From positions 1 through 35,025 of the forward strand of contig JANQOF010000040.1 in assembly GCA_028279215.1 (NCBI GenBank): 35,025 nt of DNA, written 5' to 3'. The notes under the pieces are model-generated. The model made no database searches. It saw only the letters and a list, made by a program, of their open reading frames with translations, and was not told the DNA's origin. The position numbers and the translations under genes are program-made. Position 1 is the first letter of the stretch; every line of letters begins with the position of its first letter. This DNA is from Pirellulales bacterium (GTDB taxonomy: Bacteria > Planctomycetota > Planctomycetia > Pirellulales > Lacipirellulaceae). Below are positions 8,285-16,022 of this stretch, in pieces.

Positions 8285-8584
8285 TCAGTTGTTGCTAAAG
8301 CCAAGTTCCACCGCGGCAATCCTTCCGAGAGGATTGCTGAGAAACCGCTCGCGGCACTCGGCACACAAATCGAATCTAACTTCTTGATAAACGTCGCTTC
8401 CAAGTTCTTCATCCGCCTCGTCGCGGCTGAGAATATCTTCAATCTCTTGCAGATAATCACGATCGTCGTCCATCGACGCATCGCAGTTATCGGCTGCAGC
8501 AAACACTTCCATACGAAGCACGTAGCGGACTTCGTGATCGAGGTCGATCACTCGTTTGCAGCAATCGCAAGTGAAATGGATCAT
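8285..8584 (-). CDS. Small protein with two Cys pairs (zinc-ribbon-like)
   Basis: A 99-residue cytosolic protein. It begins MIHFTCDCCKRVIDL and has a second Cys pair in FDLCAECRERF. Cys6/Cys9 and Cys74/Cys77 are spaced as in a zinc ribbon with an acidic helical insert between (DDDRDYLQEIEDILSRDEADEE). I recall short proteins of this pattern as conserved but uncharacterised in planctomycetes. Role unknown; metal binding is inferred from the cysteines only. It lies 68 bases upstream of the thermonuclease gene on the same strand. Confidence 0.7.
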   Translation of the reverse strand: MIHFTCDCCKRVIDLDHEVRYVLRMEVFAAADNCDASMDDDRDYLQEIEDILSRDEADEELGSDVYQEVRFDLCAECRERFLSNPLGRIAAVELGFSNN

Positions 8585-9186
8585 CGTTTAGAGTTCCTGG
8601 GGTTCCTCTCGGATGAGTCATGCCTGTCGCCTCCGTGAATCGAGTGCACAATGACTATGGTAATGACAATTCGCGGCAACAGGCAAGCCGAACGCTCAAG
8701 GGTTAGAAGAACTTTTCCACAGCAAATGGGAGGCCAAATGTGCTCGTGTAGTGCGGTCGGCGCTTCTCGTCAACAACTCGAAGCGCGGTCGACTCACGTG
8801 TCATGCGGAGTGTCAGCCACGCTCCCCACCCGAACCTCATCTGGCAGTCACATGTCTGAAGTTTTGATGAAGAGTGGTCAAATGCCGCCAGTTCGGGTGG
8901 CCCGGCCACCAAGGCTCGACTAAAATACTGGCATCTGGCAAGGAGCGACCGCTCTTTCCATTCCCTCTGGGTTTGGTGACGAAATTGCAATGCAGTTAAT
9001 GGCTAGCGAGTCCGGACCAATCCACTCTTCTTGGTGGCCACTGGCCACCGGCCGTTGCGCCTTGCTGCAAGTCATGCAAACTGCGCGCTTTTTGCGCACG
9101 CCCGCTGACGCGCTGTGCTGGCGATCAGCGACCAATCGACCTTCGACGATCAGGCAACTTGGAGTCCCGTTAACCATACCAAAGCA
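8585..9186. other. Intergenic region, 602 bases
   Basis: No gene is recognised; the open frames in it show no family resemblance. The region separates two divergent genes and presumably carries both promoters. It includes a near-continuous dyad at 9033-9049 (GGTGGCCA-C-TGGCCACC). Nothing else is clear. Confidence 0.4.
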
Positions 9187-9810
9187 ATGGCTGATACAGC
9201 ATTGAGTTCAAGTGTTTTGGTTTTGAACCGTCAGTACATGGCGGTTCACGTGGTGGATGTTCGTCGTGCTTTCGCTTTGCTGCTTCGACAATTGGCCGAG
9301 GTGATCCACATCGAAGATGGCCAGTACGGCAATTACGACTTCGAATCGTGGCGCGAAATCAGTGAGTTGAAAGCGGAGTTCAAGGAGCCGCACGACGATT
9401 GGATTCAAAGCGTCAATTTCGAAATTCAAGTACCTCGCGTGTTGCGGTTGTTGCACTACGACCGTGTGCCCAGGCAGCGCGTGCGGCTGAATCGGCGTAA
9501 CTTGTTTGCGCGCGATGGAAACCGTTGTCAGTATTGTGGCAAGTCGTTTCCGACCAGCGAACTGAGTATCGACCACGTGGTGCCGAGTTGCCGCGGCGGC
9601 GAAACAACCTGGGACAACGTGGTTTGTGCCTGCGTGCGATGCAACGTTCGCAAGGGCGGTCGCACGCCGCAGCAAGCTGGAATGAAACTCTATCGCAAGC
9701 CGGTCCGCCCACGACGTAGTCCGCTGCTGGCCATCAAGCTTGGTAATCCCAAGTACGCGAGTTGGAAGACCTTCCTCGACGCGGCGTATTGGTCGGTCGA
9801 TTTGAAATAG
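9187..9810 (+). CDS. HNH endonuclease family protein
   Basis: A 207-residue protein with a zinc-finger HNH nuclease domain at about 105-160. The visible parts are CQYCGK (Cys114, Cys117), the catalytic pair in SIDHVVPSCRGG (Asp129-His130), TTWDN (Asn144), and CVRCNVRKGG (Cys149, Cys152, Asn153, Lys156). The N-terminal 100 residues (VLVLNRQYMAVHVVDVRRAF and onward) match the conserved HNH proteins common in planctomycetes and cyanobacteria rather than phage or restriction enzymes. The family's cellular substrate is not known to me. ATG 9187 (MADTALSSS) is chosen because family similarity starts right after it; the frame opens earlier at 9115. A long perfect hairpin follows the stop. Confidence 0.9.
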   Translation: MADTALSSSVLVLNRQYMAVHVVDVRRAFALLLRQLAEVIHIEDGQYGNYDFESWREISELKAEFKEPHDDWIQSVNFEIQVPRVLRLLHYDRVPRQRVRLNRRNLFARDGNRCQYCGKSFPTSELSIDHVVPSCRGGETTWDNVVCACVRCNVRKGGRTPQQAGMKLYRKPVRPRRSPLLAIKLGNPKYASWKTFLDAAYWSVDLK

Positions 9811-9824
9811 ATCTAAACTAAGTA

Positions 9825-9862
9825 GCACAGGCCCGCAACGTCGAAGCGCTGCGGGCCTGTGC
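9825..9862. terminator. Perfect 13-bp stem between convergent genes
   Basis: GCACAGGCCCGCA (9825-9837) and TGCGGGCCTGTGC (9850-9862) are perfect inverted copies with a 12-base loop. It lies 14 bases after the HNH gene stop and 22 bases beyond the ferredoxin stop on the other strand, so it could end transcription from both sides. T-runs are weak in both directions. Confidence 0.7.
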
Positions 9863-9884
9863 CATGAATGTCGATTAGCCGCCA

Positions 9885-10163
9885 TTACTGGTCGGCTAAT
9901 GGTTCTTTCTTTTCGGTGATCACCGGGAACTGCGGCGCCATGTCGGCGTTGAGTTGGATGTAATCCTTCCATTCTTCCGGAACGTTGTCTTCGTGGAAGA
10001 TCGCCTCGACCGGGCACTCGGGCACGCAAGCTTCGCAGTCGATGCACTCATCGGGATGGATGTAGAGAATCTGCTCGGCCTCGTAGAAACACTCCACCGG
10101 GCAAACGACAACGCAATCAGTGTACTTGCAGTTAAAGCACGGTTCGCAAACAACGTGCGTCAT
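9885..10163 (-). CDS. fdxA: 7Fe ferredoxin (FdxA type, [3Fe-4S][4Fe-4S])
   Basis: A 92-residue ferredoxin, a soluble low-potential electron carrier. The cysteine pattern matches Azotobacter ferredoxin I: Cys9, Cys17 and Cys50 would hold the 3Fe cluster and Cys21, Cys40, Cys43 and Cys46 the 4Fe cluster, with Cys12 and Cys25 at the free-cysteine positions of that protein (segments [17 protein letters not shown] and [20 protein letters not shown]). The C-terminal part ([17 protein letters not shown]) also follows the FdxA family, though it stops shortly after. One extra cysteine, Cys6, is unusual. The redox partner is not evident from neighbours. An upstream GGAGAGG on the minus strand, about 9 bases before the ATG, supports the start. 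Confidence 0.93.
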   Translation of the reverse strand: MTHVVCEPCFNCKYTDCVVVCPVECFYEAEQILYIHPDECIDCEACVPECPVEAIFHEDNVPEEWKDYIQLNADMAPQFPVITEKKEPLADQ

Positions 10164-10643
10164 AGATCTAACCTCTCCTAAGAACGGTCGGTCCTGGGAA
10201 TTGGGAGCAATTTCGCCTGCCGGTTGGTCGAAGCCGCCCGCTAAACAGTAGCGACGCCAAAAGCCGTTGGCCAGGTTCGCCTCGCCGTGGGCGATGGGCG
10301 CAAGAACTGCTGCGGTGCAACCACTTACATCGGCAATATCGCAGCCGAATATCAGTCGATCCTAGTGATACAATTCGCACGGTGTCAAGCGTACTACCCT
10401 TAAAATGCGGGGTATTTTCTCGTTCGCAATGTTGTCTATTCATTCGCCTTGCCTCACGCCTTCCCGCTACCTAGAATCGAACTAGGGGCTGAACAAGTAT
10501 GCGCGGCATTTTGGTGGGCGAGAGTGCTTCCCGCCATCCTGGTCTTGAAGGGTAGATTTGGTATCCGGTGGTCTATCGGCTCGACCACCAACGTCCAACC
10601 CGCCTTGCTCGCCCAACTCGCATGAACTTTGGAGTGACGTCGC
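10164..10643. other. Intergenic region between ferredoxin and ECF sigma genes
   Basis: No gene is recognised. The region separates divergent genes and should hold both promoters. It contains an AT-richer patch around 10395-10440 and a small hairpin at 10470-10486 that mimics a tRNA T arm but has no acceptor partner. Confidence 0.4.
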
Positions 10644-11201
10644 GTGGCGCTCTCGGAAATAGATCGCAACCTCATCGACCGCTGTTTGGCACACAAGCCC
10701 AACGCCTGGGAGGACTTTGTCGACCGGTTCATGGGGCTTGTGGTACATGTGGTGAACCACACCGCCCAAAACCGCTCGTTGCGTCTTAGCCAGTCCGACC
10801 GAGAAGACTTGGTCTCGGAAGTGTTCCTCACTTTCGTCGACAACGATATGGCCGTGCTCCGTCATTTTCGAGGCGAGAGTTCGCTGGCCACCTATTTGAC
10901 AGTGGTCGCCAGGCGAATCGTCGTTCGCACACTCGTTGCCGCACCCGCTCCAACCTCTCCGCTGAGCGATGTTGAAGCTGCCCAGGACAGTGAAACGGTG
11001 GAAGCCCGCATGGAAGACCAGGATGAAGTCGCCCAACTGCTCAAAACTCTCTCCGGTGCCGAAGCCGACGTCGTGCGGATGTACCATCTCGAAGGGAAGT
11101 CGTACGGCGAAATCAGCGATGCCACCGGCATGGCCGAAAACAGCGTTGGCCCCACGCTCAGTCGAGCGCGGACCAAGCTTCGCGAGCGAGCTGGCAGCTA
11201 G
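10644..11201 (+). CDS. ECF-type RNA polymerase sigma factor
   Basis: A 185-residue sigma-70 family protein of extracytoplasmic-function size. Region 2 is about residues 14-95 (AWEDFVDRFMGLVVHVVNH, DREDLVSEVFLTFVDND, LRHFRGESSLATYLTVVARR). Region 4 is about 128-182 and ends in a helix-turn-helix (YGEISDATGMAENSVGPTLSRA). It reads a GTG start with GGAG 9 bases upstream. No anti-sigma gene is adjacent, so regulation may rest on other partners or on promoter control. The target regulon cannot be read from this window. The convergent tag gene ends 8 bases after its stop. Confidence 0.9.
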   Translation: MALSEIDRNLIDRCLAHKPNAWEDFVDRFMGLVVHVVNHTAQNRSLRLSQSDREDLVSEVFLTFVDNDMAVLRHFRGESSLATYLTVVARRIVVRTLVAAPAPTSPLSDVEAAQDSETVEARMEDQDEVAQLLKTLSGAEADVVRMYHLEGKSYGEISDATGMAENSVGPTLSRARTKLRERAGS

Positions 11202-11209
11202 CGGACTCT

Positions 11210-11770
11210 TCACTGCACCTCCTCGTACCGGAAGCAACCCATCAGGTGATCGTTCACCATTCCAACCGCCTGCATGAATGCGTAGCAGGTCGTAGGCCCA
11301 ACGAAGCGGAAACCGGCTCCCTTGAGCAACTTGCTTAGCTGCTTCGACTCAACAGTCTCGGCAGGCAGCGTCTTCATCGATCGCCAGCGGTTCTGCAGCG
11401 GCTCACCATCCACCACCTGCCAAACGAAGTCAGCCAACGAGCCATGCTCGGCTTGCAACTCGACCACTGCTTTGGCGTTGGCCACGGTCGACTCAATCTT
11501 TCCGCGATGCCGCACGATGCTCGCGTTGGCCACCAGTTTTTCGACTTTCGCCGGCGTGTAGCGCGCCACTTTCGCCGGGTCGAAACCCGCAAACGCGCGC
11601 TGGTAGCCTTGGCGTTTGTTCAGGATCGTGCTCCAACTCAGGCCCGCCTGCGCGCCTTCGAGCGTGAGCATCTCGAACAGGTGCAGGTCGTCGTACGACG
11701 GCACACCCCACTCCGTGTCGTGGTAAGCCGCCTCCGCCTCACTGGCGTTCGCCCAATCGCAACGTTTCAT
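11210..11770 (-). CDS. tag: DNA-3-methyladenine glycosylase I
   Basis: A 186-residue base-excision enzyme that removes 3-methyladenine from alkylated DNA. With the ATG at 11770 (MKRCDW) the numbering matches E. coli Tag: zinc ligands Cys4, His17, His175 and Cys179 and the base-recognition Glu38 (FEMLTLEG) fall at identical positions. Conserved blocks include [50 protein letters not shown]. An ATG two codons upstream (11776) is possible but spoils the correspondence. It is divergent from mnmG with about 88 bases between them. It was probably acquired or retained for housekeeping repair. Confidence 0.96.
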   Translation of the reverse strand: MKRCDWANASEAEAAYHDTEWGVPSYDDLHLFEMLTLEGAQAGLSWSTILNKRQGYQRAFAGFDPAKVARYTPAKVEKLVANASIVRHRGKIESTVANAKAVVELQAEHGSLADFVWQVVDGEPLQNRWRSMKTLPAETVESKQLSKLLKGAGFRFVGPTTCYAFMQAVGMVNDHLMGCFRYEEVQ

Positions 11771-11858
11771 ATCCAAGGCTCCCGATGGGGATTACAACCG
11801 GCAACTGCCTGAAGGTATCCTTAAAGGTCTCTCCGCACCACTACTCTCCAACTGCACG

Positions 11859-13721
11859 TTGTCCCAAACCACCTACCAATACGATGTTGTCGTTGTCGGT
11901 GCCGGCCATGCCGGTACCGAGGCAGCTCTTGCTGCCGCGCGGATGGGCGCCCGAGTTGCATTGCTGACGACCAACTGCGACACCGTTGGCCAGATGAGCT
12001 GCAACCCCGCAATCGGCGGCGTAGGCAAGGGGCAAATCGTCCGTGAGATCGACGCCATGGGCGGCGCGATGGGCCAAGCGATCGATGCCACCGGCATCCA
12101 GTTCCGGCTTCTTAATCGCCGCAAAGGCCCCGCGATGCACAGCCCGCGCGCCCAAGCCGACAAGAAGGCATACCAACAAGAAATAAAACGCATTGTCGAA
12201 GAGACTCCCAATCTCAGTTTGCGTCAGGAAGTGGTCGAAGACATCGAAGTCAATGACGAAGCACGAATGACGAATGACGAACCGGGTGACGGTATTCGTC
12301 ATTCCGTCATCGGCGTCTCCGTCCGCGGCGGCGCCGTGTACAACGCTCCCGCGGTCGTCCTCACCACCGGCACCTTCCTTCAAGCGTTGATGCATACGGG
12401 CGAAGCGAAGACCGCCGGCGGTAGGGCAGGGGAGGGCACCACCGCCGGCATCAGTGGGGCTCTCGCGCGACTTGGCATTCGGCTCGAGCGTTTCAAAACC
12501 GGCACGCCACCACGGCTCAACGGCCGCACGATCGATTACAGCCGCACCGAGCTGCAACCCGGCGACGATGCGCCACAGCCGTTCTCGTTCCTCAACGATT
12601 CGCTCCACGTCGAGCAGCTCCCGTGCTACATCACCTACACCAACCCCGCGGTGCATGACCTCATCAACGCCAATCTGCGTCGCGCTCCCATGTACAGCGG
12701 CCAAATCAACACCAGCGGCCCTCGGTACTGCCCCAGCATCGAAGATAAAATCGTCCGCTTCGCCGATAAACAACAACACCAACTCTTCCTCGAACCCGAG
12801 GGCCGCCATACGCAGGAGGTCTACGTCAACGGCGTGTCGACCAGCCTGCCCCGCGACGTGCAAGACGACATGTTCAAGCTCATCCCCGGGCTCGAGCAGG
12901 CCGAAATCATGCGGTACGGGTACGCGGTCGAGTACGACTACGCCCCGCCCGACCAACTCACACCCTGGCTCGAAAGCAAGCAGTGCGGTGGGTTGTTCCT
13001 CGCCGGGCAAATCAACGGCACCACCGGCTACGAGGAAGCTGGTGCCCAAGGGCTGATCGCCGGTGCGAACGCCGCCCTGCAAGTCGCTGGGCGCGACCCG
13101 CTGATCCTCTCGCGCGACGAAGCCTACATCGGCGTACTCATCGACGATCTGGTGACCTGCGGCGTCGACGAACCGTACCGCATGTTTACCAGCCGGGCCG
13201 AATACCGCTTGCTCTTACGCCACGACAACGCCGACCGCCGACTCACTCCGCTCGCCCATCGATTGGGACTCGTGGGCGACGATCGCCAAAATCGGCTTCA
13301 AGCCAAAGCAAGCGCAATCGAGCAAGCGAAGCACATCCTCGACACCGCCACTTGCGACGCTGGCCCGCTCTCCAAGTATCTTCGCCGCCCCGAAGTCACT
13401 TGGGACCACGTGGTGCAGCGAGCGCCCGCACTCGCCGAAATCGACTCGGCCGCCGCCGACCAAGCACTTTACGACATCAAGTACGCCGGCTACATCGCCC
13501 GCCAGCAAACCGAAGTCGAACGCCAACAGCGCCTCGCAGCGAAGCGTATCCCCCATCAGTTCGACTACGACCGCCTAGGCCAGCTCCGCGCCGAGGCCCG
13601 CGAAAAACTCACCCGCATCCGCCCGGTCGACCTTGCCCAAGCGAGCCGCATCAGCGGCATCACCCCCGCCGACATCGCCCTCCTGGTAGCCCATATCGAA
13701 GGCCGCGCCACATCAAGTTAA
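11859..13721 (+). CDS. mnmG: tRNA uridine-5-carboxymethylaminomethyl modification enzyme MnmG with palindromic insert
   Basis: A 620-residue FAD protein which, with MnmE, installs the cmnm5 group on wobble uridine 34 of certain tRNAs. The dinucleotide-binding loop GAGHAG is at 14-19, followed by [47 protein letters not shown] and the C-terminal GYEEAGAQG and FTSRAEYRL blocks. The length is close to the 629 residues of E. coli MnmG. The start is TTG, and no ATG in frame would preserve the FAD motif. Residues about 132-149 ([18 protein letters not shown]) have no counterpart in the E. coli protein and are encoded by a palindromic repeat. No mnmE or rsmG is adjacent. Confidence 0.96.
   Translation: MSQTTYQYDVVVVGAGHAGTEAALAAARMGARVALLTTNCDTVGQMSCNPAIGGVGKGQIVREIDAMGGAMGQAIDATGIQFRLLNRRKGPAMHSPRAQADKKAYQQEIKRIVEETPNLSLRQEVVEDIEVNDEARMTNDEPGDGIRHSVIGVSVRGGAVYNAPAVVLTTGTFLQALMHTGEAKTAGGRAGEGTTAGISGALARLGIRLERFKTGTPPRLNGRTIDYSRTELQPGDDAPQPFSFLNDSLHVEQLPCYITYTNPAVHDLINANLRRAPMYSGQINTSGPRYCPSIEDKIVRFADKQQHQLFLEPEGRHTQEVYVNGVSTSLPRDVQDDMFKLIPGLEQAEIMRYGYAVEYDYAPPDQLTPWLESKQCGGLFLAGQINGTTGYEEAGAQGLIAGANAALQVAGRDPLILSRDEAYIGVLIDDLVTCGVDEPYRMFTSRAEYRLLLRHDNADRRLTPLAHRLGLVGDDRQNRLQAKASAIEQAKHILDTATCDAGPLSKYLRRPEVTWDHVVQRAPALAEIDSAAADQALYDIKYAGYIARQQTEVERQQRLAAKRIPHQFDYDRLGQLRAEAREKLTRIRPVDLAQASRISGITPADIALLVAHIEGRATSS
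12252..12310. repeat. Palindromic element inserted in frame in mnmG
   Basis: The sequence AATGACGAAGCACGAATGAC, then GAATGACGAA, is followed after a short spacer by TTCGTCATTCCGTCAT, an inverted copy with a one-base offset. Internally GACGAA/GAATGAC units repeat in tandem. It occupies a surface-loop position between VEDIEV and IGVSV and keeps the frame. The sequence family differs from the insert in the AAA+ ATPase gene. Confidence 0.75.
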
Positions 13722-13783
13722 CCGCAACGCGCAGCGGAGCGCTCTCTCACCCCACCCGTTAACCGCGACGCGCAGCGGAGCGC
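13717..13783 (+). repeat. Two direct repeats of 26 bases, the first spanning the mnmG stop
   Basis: Copies at 13717-13742 and 13758-13783 (GTTAACCGC, then ACGCGCAGCGGAGCGC) differ at one base and repeat with a period of 41. The TAA of mnmG lies inside the first copy, so the stop codon itself may be part of the repeat. Confidence 0.8.
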
Positions 13784-13989
13784 GCCGTTTTGCCCCACCC
13801 GGGGAAAAACCCCAAGTCACAACTCGTTACCCAACAACAACTTCCGGTAAAGCCCCAACTCGCTACAACCAAACACGATCCATTGGGGCAAAACCCACCT
13901 CGCGCCACTTAGGTCAAATCCATTTTCACTCGGCAAAACAAGGGCAAATCGGCTGCGTCGAGCCAACGTAGCCCTTAGGTTTTGCCACA

Positions 13990-14015
13990 AGTTTTGCCCC
14001 AGTTGGGGCAAAACT
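13990..14015. repeat. Perfect 12-bp stem-loop of the GGGGCAAAAC family
   Basis: AGTTTTGCCCCA (13990-14001) is followed after the two bases GT by its exact inverse TGGGGCAAAACT (14004-14015). A related, larger stem occurs at 32421-32466, so the two intergenic islands share one repeat family. Confidence 0.85.
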
Positions 14016-14143
14016 CATGTTTGGGAGTATCTCGAACTCAAAGATTGCACAGCCATTTGGCTGTGATTCCATTAGACCAAACGGGGGAGTCGATTCAACC
14101 ACGATTCTTGGCCATTGTTGACCTTCAGCCCCTATTAAAGTGC

Positions 14144-14173
14144 TTGTAGGTCGGAGAATGCGCAGCATATACT
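14144..14173 (+). promoter_or_regulatory. Candidate sigma-70 promoter for the TIR-like gene
   Basis: TTGTAG (14144-14149) and TATACT (14168-14173) are separated by 18 bases, and the start codon lies about 70 bases downstream. The match is by eye only. Confidence 0.3.
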
Positions 14174-14242
14174 ACGAAGCTCACCTTGAAGCGGCTCAAG
14201 ACACCAATGCAACCGCAGTGAGCAAACTGAGCAAGACTGGCT

Positions 14243-15319
14243 ATGGCGAAGAAGAAAAACGTCCCCAAGGCTGAATCAAAGAGCGTGAAGCGCGGTGGCA
14301 AAGTTGTTCCGTGGACGTTCCCTAAGGTTCCGCTAGAAGATGCGATTTCGATCCCCAAGGCACTGGAGGACAAGTTCGCTGGGCACGAGGCGCCTGCTAA
14401 AGAGCTTGCACCCGCTGTCGGATTTCGCCAGGCCGGCGACTGGAGATTCCAAGACCTCCTTAAGGCGTCGAATCAGTATGGCTTGACTGCGGGTTCTGGT
14501 GCAACGGCAAGAGTCTCGCTAGAACAGATTGGCGAAGACTTGGTGGCGCCTAGTTCCTCTGCTCAACGCAAACAAGCGCTACGGGAAGCATTCCGCCATG
14601 TAGACGAATTCGCCCGTGTTGAGGACTTCTACGCCGGAAAACGCCTTCCCGACGACGAGTACTTTCTGAATACACTTGTTCGAGAGTTTGGAATCGCGCG
14701 AGATAGAGTAGAGACCTTCGCCCAGATCTTTCGAGAGAACACAGCGTTCTTACGGTCCTTTGATGTTGATCCTCGATCGGACGATCTAATTCAATCCGGT
14801 CCAATTGAAGAGCCCACTTCTCGGAAATCCGATGACAAGCCGGTCCGGGTTAGGGAGTTCCTCGATACCTGTTTCGTAATGATGCCATTTGGGGAATGGT
14901 TCGATCAATACTATAGGGACATATACGTACCCGCGATTAGAGATGCCGGATTTGAGCCGAAACGCGCTGATGAACTTTTCTCGACTGGTAGCGTTGTTGA
15001 GCAGATATGGGAAGAGATTGAAAAATCAAGCGTGTTGCTGGCGGACCTAACCAATAAGAACCCAAACGTGTTCTATGAACTTGGACTTGCGCACGCTGAT
15101 AGCAAACCTGTTGTGTTTACCTCGGGTAACCTTGACGATGTGCCATTCGATCTCCGGCACTTGCGCGTAATCATTTACGAGGTAAGAGAACCGCGTTGGG
15201 CTGACAAACTCCAGCAGAACATCACAGACTACCTGAAGAATGCTCGCGACGAACCTGAAAAGTCAATTCCACAACCGTTTCGAGAGCGGTTCCTTCAAAA
15301 AGAAGGCGCAACTGAATGA
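14243..15319 (+). CDS. Winged-helix-like protein with TIR-like / nucleoside 2-deoxyribosyltransferase-like domain
   Basis: A 358-residue two-part protein. The N-terminal part (about 25-175: FPKVPLEDAISIPKALEDKF, FQDLLKASNQYGLTAGSG, FLNTLVREFGIARDRVETFA) resembles the helical, winged-helix-type module found before effector domains. The C-terminal part (about 208-315) has CFVMMPFGEWFDQYYRDIYV, RADE at 241-244, DLTNKNPNVFYELGLAHA (268-285) and PFDLRHLRVIIYE. This is the nucleotide/NAD-binding fold shared by nucleoside 2-deoxyribosyltransferases and TIR-like effectors. Glu279 in YELG is the expected catalytic residue. Base composition is lower in GC than the neighbours (27 G/C in 14881-14940). 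An anti-phage effector that acts on nucleotides or NAD is plausible, but no partner gene is adjacent. Confidence 0.75.
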   Translation: MAKKKNVPKAESKSVKRGGKVVPWTFPKVPLEDAISIPKALEDKFAGHEAPAKELAPAVGFRQAGDWRFQDLLKASNQYGLTAGSGATARVSLEQIGEDLVAPSSSAQRKQALREAFRHVDEFARVEDFYAGKRLPDDEYFLNTLVREFGIARDRVETFAQIFRENTAFLRSFDVDPRSDDLIQSGPIEEPTSRKSDDKPVRVREFLDTCFVMMPFGEWFDQYYRDIYVPAIRDAGFEPKRADELFSTGSVVEQIWEEIEKSSVLLADLTNKNPNVFYELGLAHADSKPVVFTSGNLDDVPFDLRHLRVIIYEVREPRWADKLQQNITDYLKNARDEPEKSIPQPFRERFLQKEGATE

Positions 15320-15392
15320 CTCCGGGCACGGGGCGTAGCACATTCGTCCGTTGCCAATCGAAGCCGCAGTCGACGGACAACCCAATTGACCA

Positions 15393-15827
15393 ATGCCCAA
15401 CATCAAACACCGCGTAGGAATCGTCGCTCCCGCCGACAAGGTCTGGGACGCCCTCACCACATCCGAAGGTCTTGCCGGTTGGTGGGCTTCGTCGGCTACG
15501 GTAACGGAAGCGGAGTTTCAACTCGAGTTCACGGGCCTCACCACGCTGACATTTGCGGTCGAAGAACAAATCGCGGGTGCGCGGCTGCAGCTCAAGAGTT
15601 CAACCGACCCGCATCCTTGGGGCGGCTCGGTACTCGAGTTCCAGCTCCGAGCAGCCGACGACCAAGTTTTCGTCACCTTGCTGCATCAGAACCCACGGGC
15701 CACCGACGAAGAGTTTCAGTTCTTCATGACCAAATGGCCGCTGTTCCTGGTCAGCTTGAAGCAGTACGCGGAGACAGGCGCCGGCATGCCGTTTCCGAAC
15801 GACGTGAAGATCCAGGCCGACTTGTAG
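15393..15827 (+). CDS. SRPBCC (AHSA1-type) domain protein
   Basis: A 144-residue single-domain protein of the START/Bet v1-like AHSA1 group, with a deep hydrophobic pocket for small ligands. It begins MPNIKHRVGIVAPADKVWDA and continues LTTSEGLAGWWASS, the usual first strand and helix with a GLAGWW motif. It ends in a long C-terminal helix (FFMTKWPLFLVSLKQYAETG). The length is typical. The ligand is unknown. It is convergent with the cbb3 operon, with 9 bases between the stop codons and no obvious terminator, so read-through antisense transcription is possible. It lies 73 bases downstream of the TIR-like gene and could share its transcript. Confidence 0.85.
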   Translation: MPNIKHRVGIVAPADKVWDALTTSEGLAGWWASSATVTEAEFQLEFTGLTTLTFAVEEQIAGARLQLKSSTDPHPWGGSVLEFQLRAADDQVFVTLLHQNPRATDEEFQFFMTKWPLFLVSLKQYAETGAGMPFPNDVKIQADL

Positions 15828-15836
15828 GAAACCAAT

Positions 15837-16022
15837 TCACTCGCCCTTTGGGGGAGGGGAGTTGTCTCTCTTGTCGTCGACGGGTTCGTCGTCAAATAGC
15901 ATGCGGTAGGGTTGGCTGTCGGGGTCGTCGAATTGGCCAGACCGGGTTGCCCAGACAAAGGCTATCAAGGCCGTCACCGCAAGCGCGAGCGCCACCGGCA
16001 CCATGATGTAGAGAATCGACAT
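15837..16022 (-). CDS. ccoS: cbb3-type cytochrome oxidase assembly protein CcoS
   Basis: A 61-residue membrane protein beginning MSILYIMVPVALALAVTALI. One membrane helix (about 4-27) is followed by WATRSGQFDDPDSQPYRMLF, the conserved CcoS signature. CcoS is needed for cofactor insertion into the CcoN subunit in other bacteria. The ATG overlaps the ccoI stop codon by one base (TAATG), indicating translational coupling. It is the last gene of the operon. Confidence 0.93.
   Translation of the reverse strand: MSILYIMVPVALALAVTALIAFVWATRSGQFDDPDSQPYRMLFDDEPVDDKRDNSPPPKGE

Larger units (their letters stand above)
13722..14242. other. Repeat island between mnmG and the TIR-like gene
   Basis: No gene is recognised. 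The first 300 bases are dense in GTTTTGCCCC/GGGGCAAAAC motifs, alone (13786, 13887) or paired (13990-14015). A second small hairpin, CACAGCC-ATTT-GGCTGTG, is at 14048-14065. The last 80 bases probably carry the promoter of the following gene. Confidence 0.6.

Noticed and set aside
8703..8990. 95-codon minus-strand open frame in the long intergenic region
   Set aside because: No signal peptide, domain or ribosome-binding site was found, and its composition is not like the neighbouring genes. It cannot be supported as a gene.
10470..10486. T-arm-like hairpin that on the minus strand reads CCTAGTTCGATTCTAGG, followed by TAGCGGG
   Set aside because: It has the shape of a tRNA T arm with a 7-base loop, but no matching 5' acceptor strand or anticodon arm lies within tRNA distance. 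It is probably chance or an old remnant.
11841..13082. 413-codon open frame on the minus strand opposite mnmG
   Set aside because: It is the mirror of a GC-rich coding region. The plus-strand frame has all MnmG motifs, and the minus frame has no recognisable domain.
13717..13783. Possible CRISPR-like array
   Set aside because: There are only two direct copies with a 15-base gap, one overlapping a stop codon, and no cas genes anywhere in the window.
15386..16006. 206-codon plus-strand frame over the SRPBCC gene and ccoS
   Set aside because: It overlaps two better-supported genes in other frames and is Arg/His/Pro-rich without a recognisable domain.
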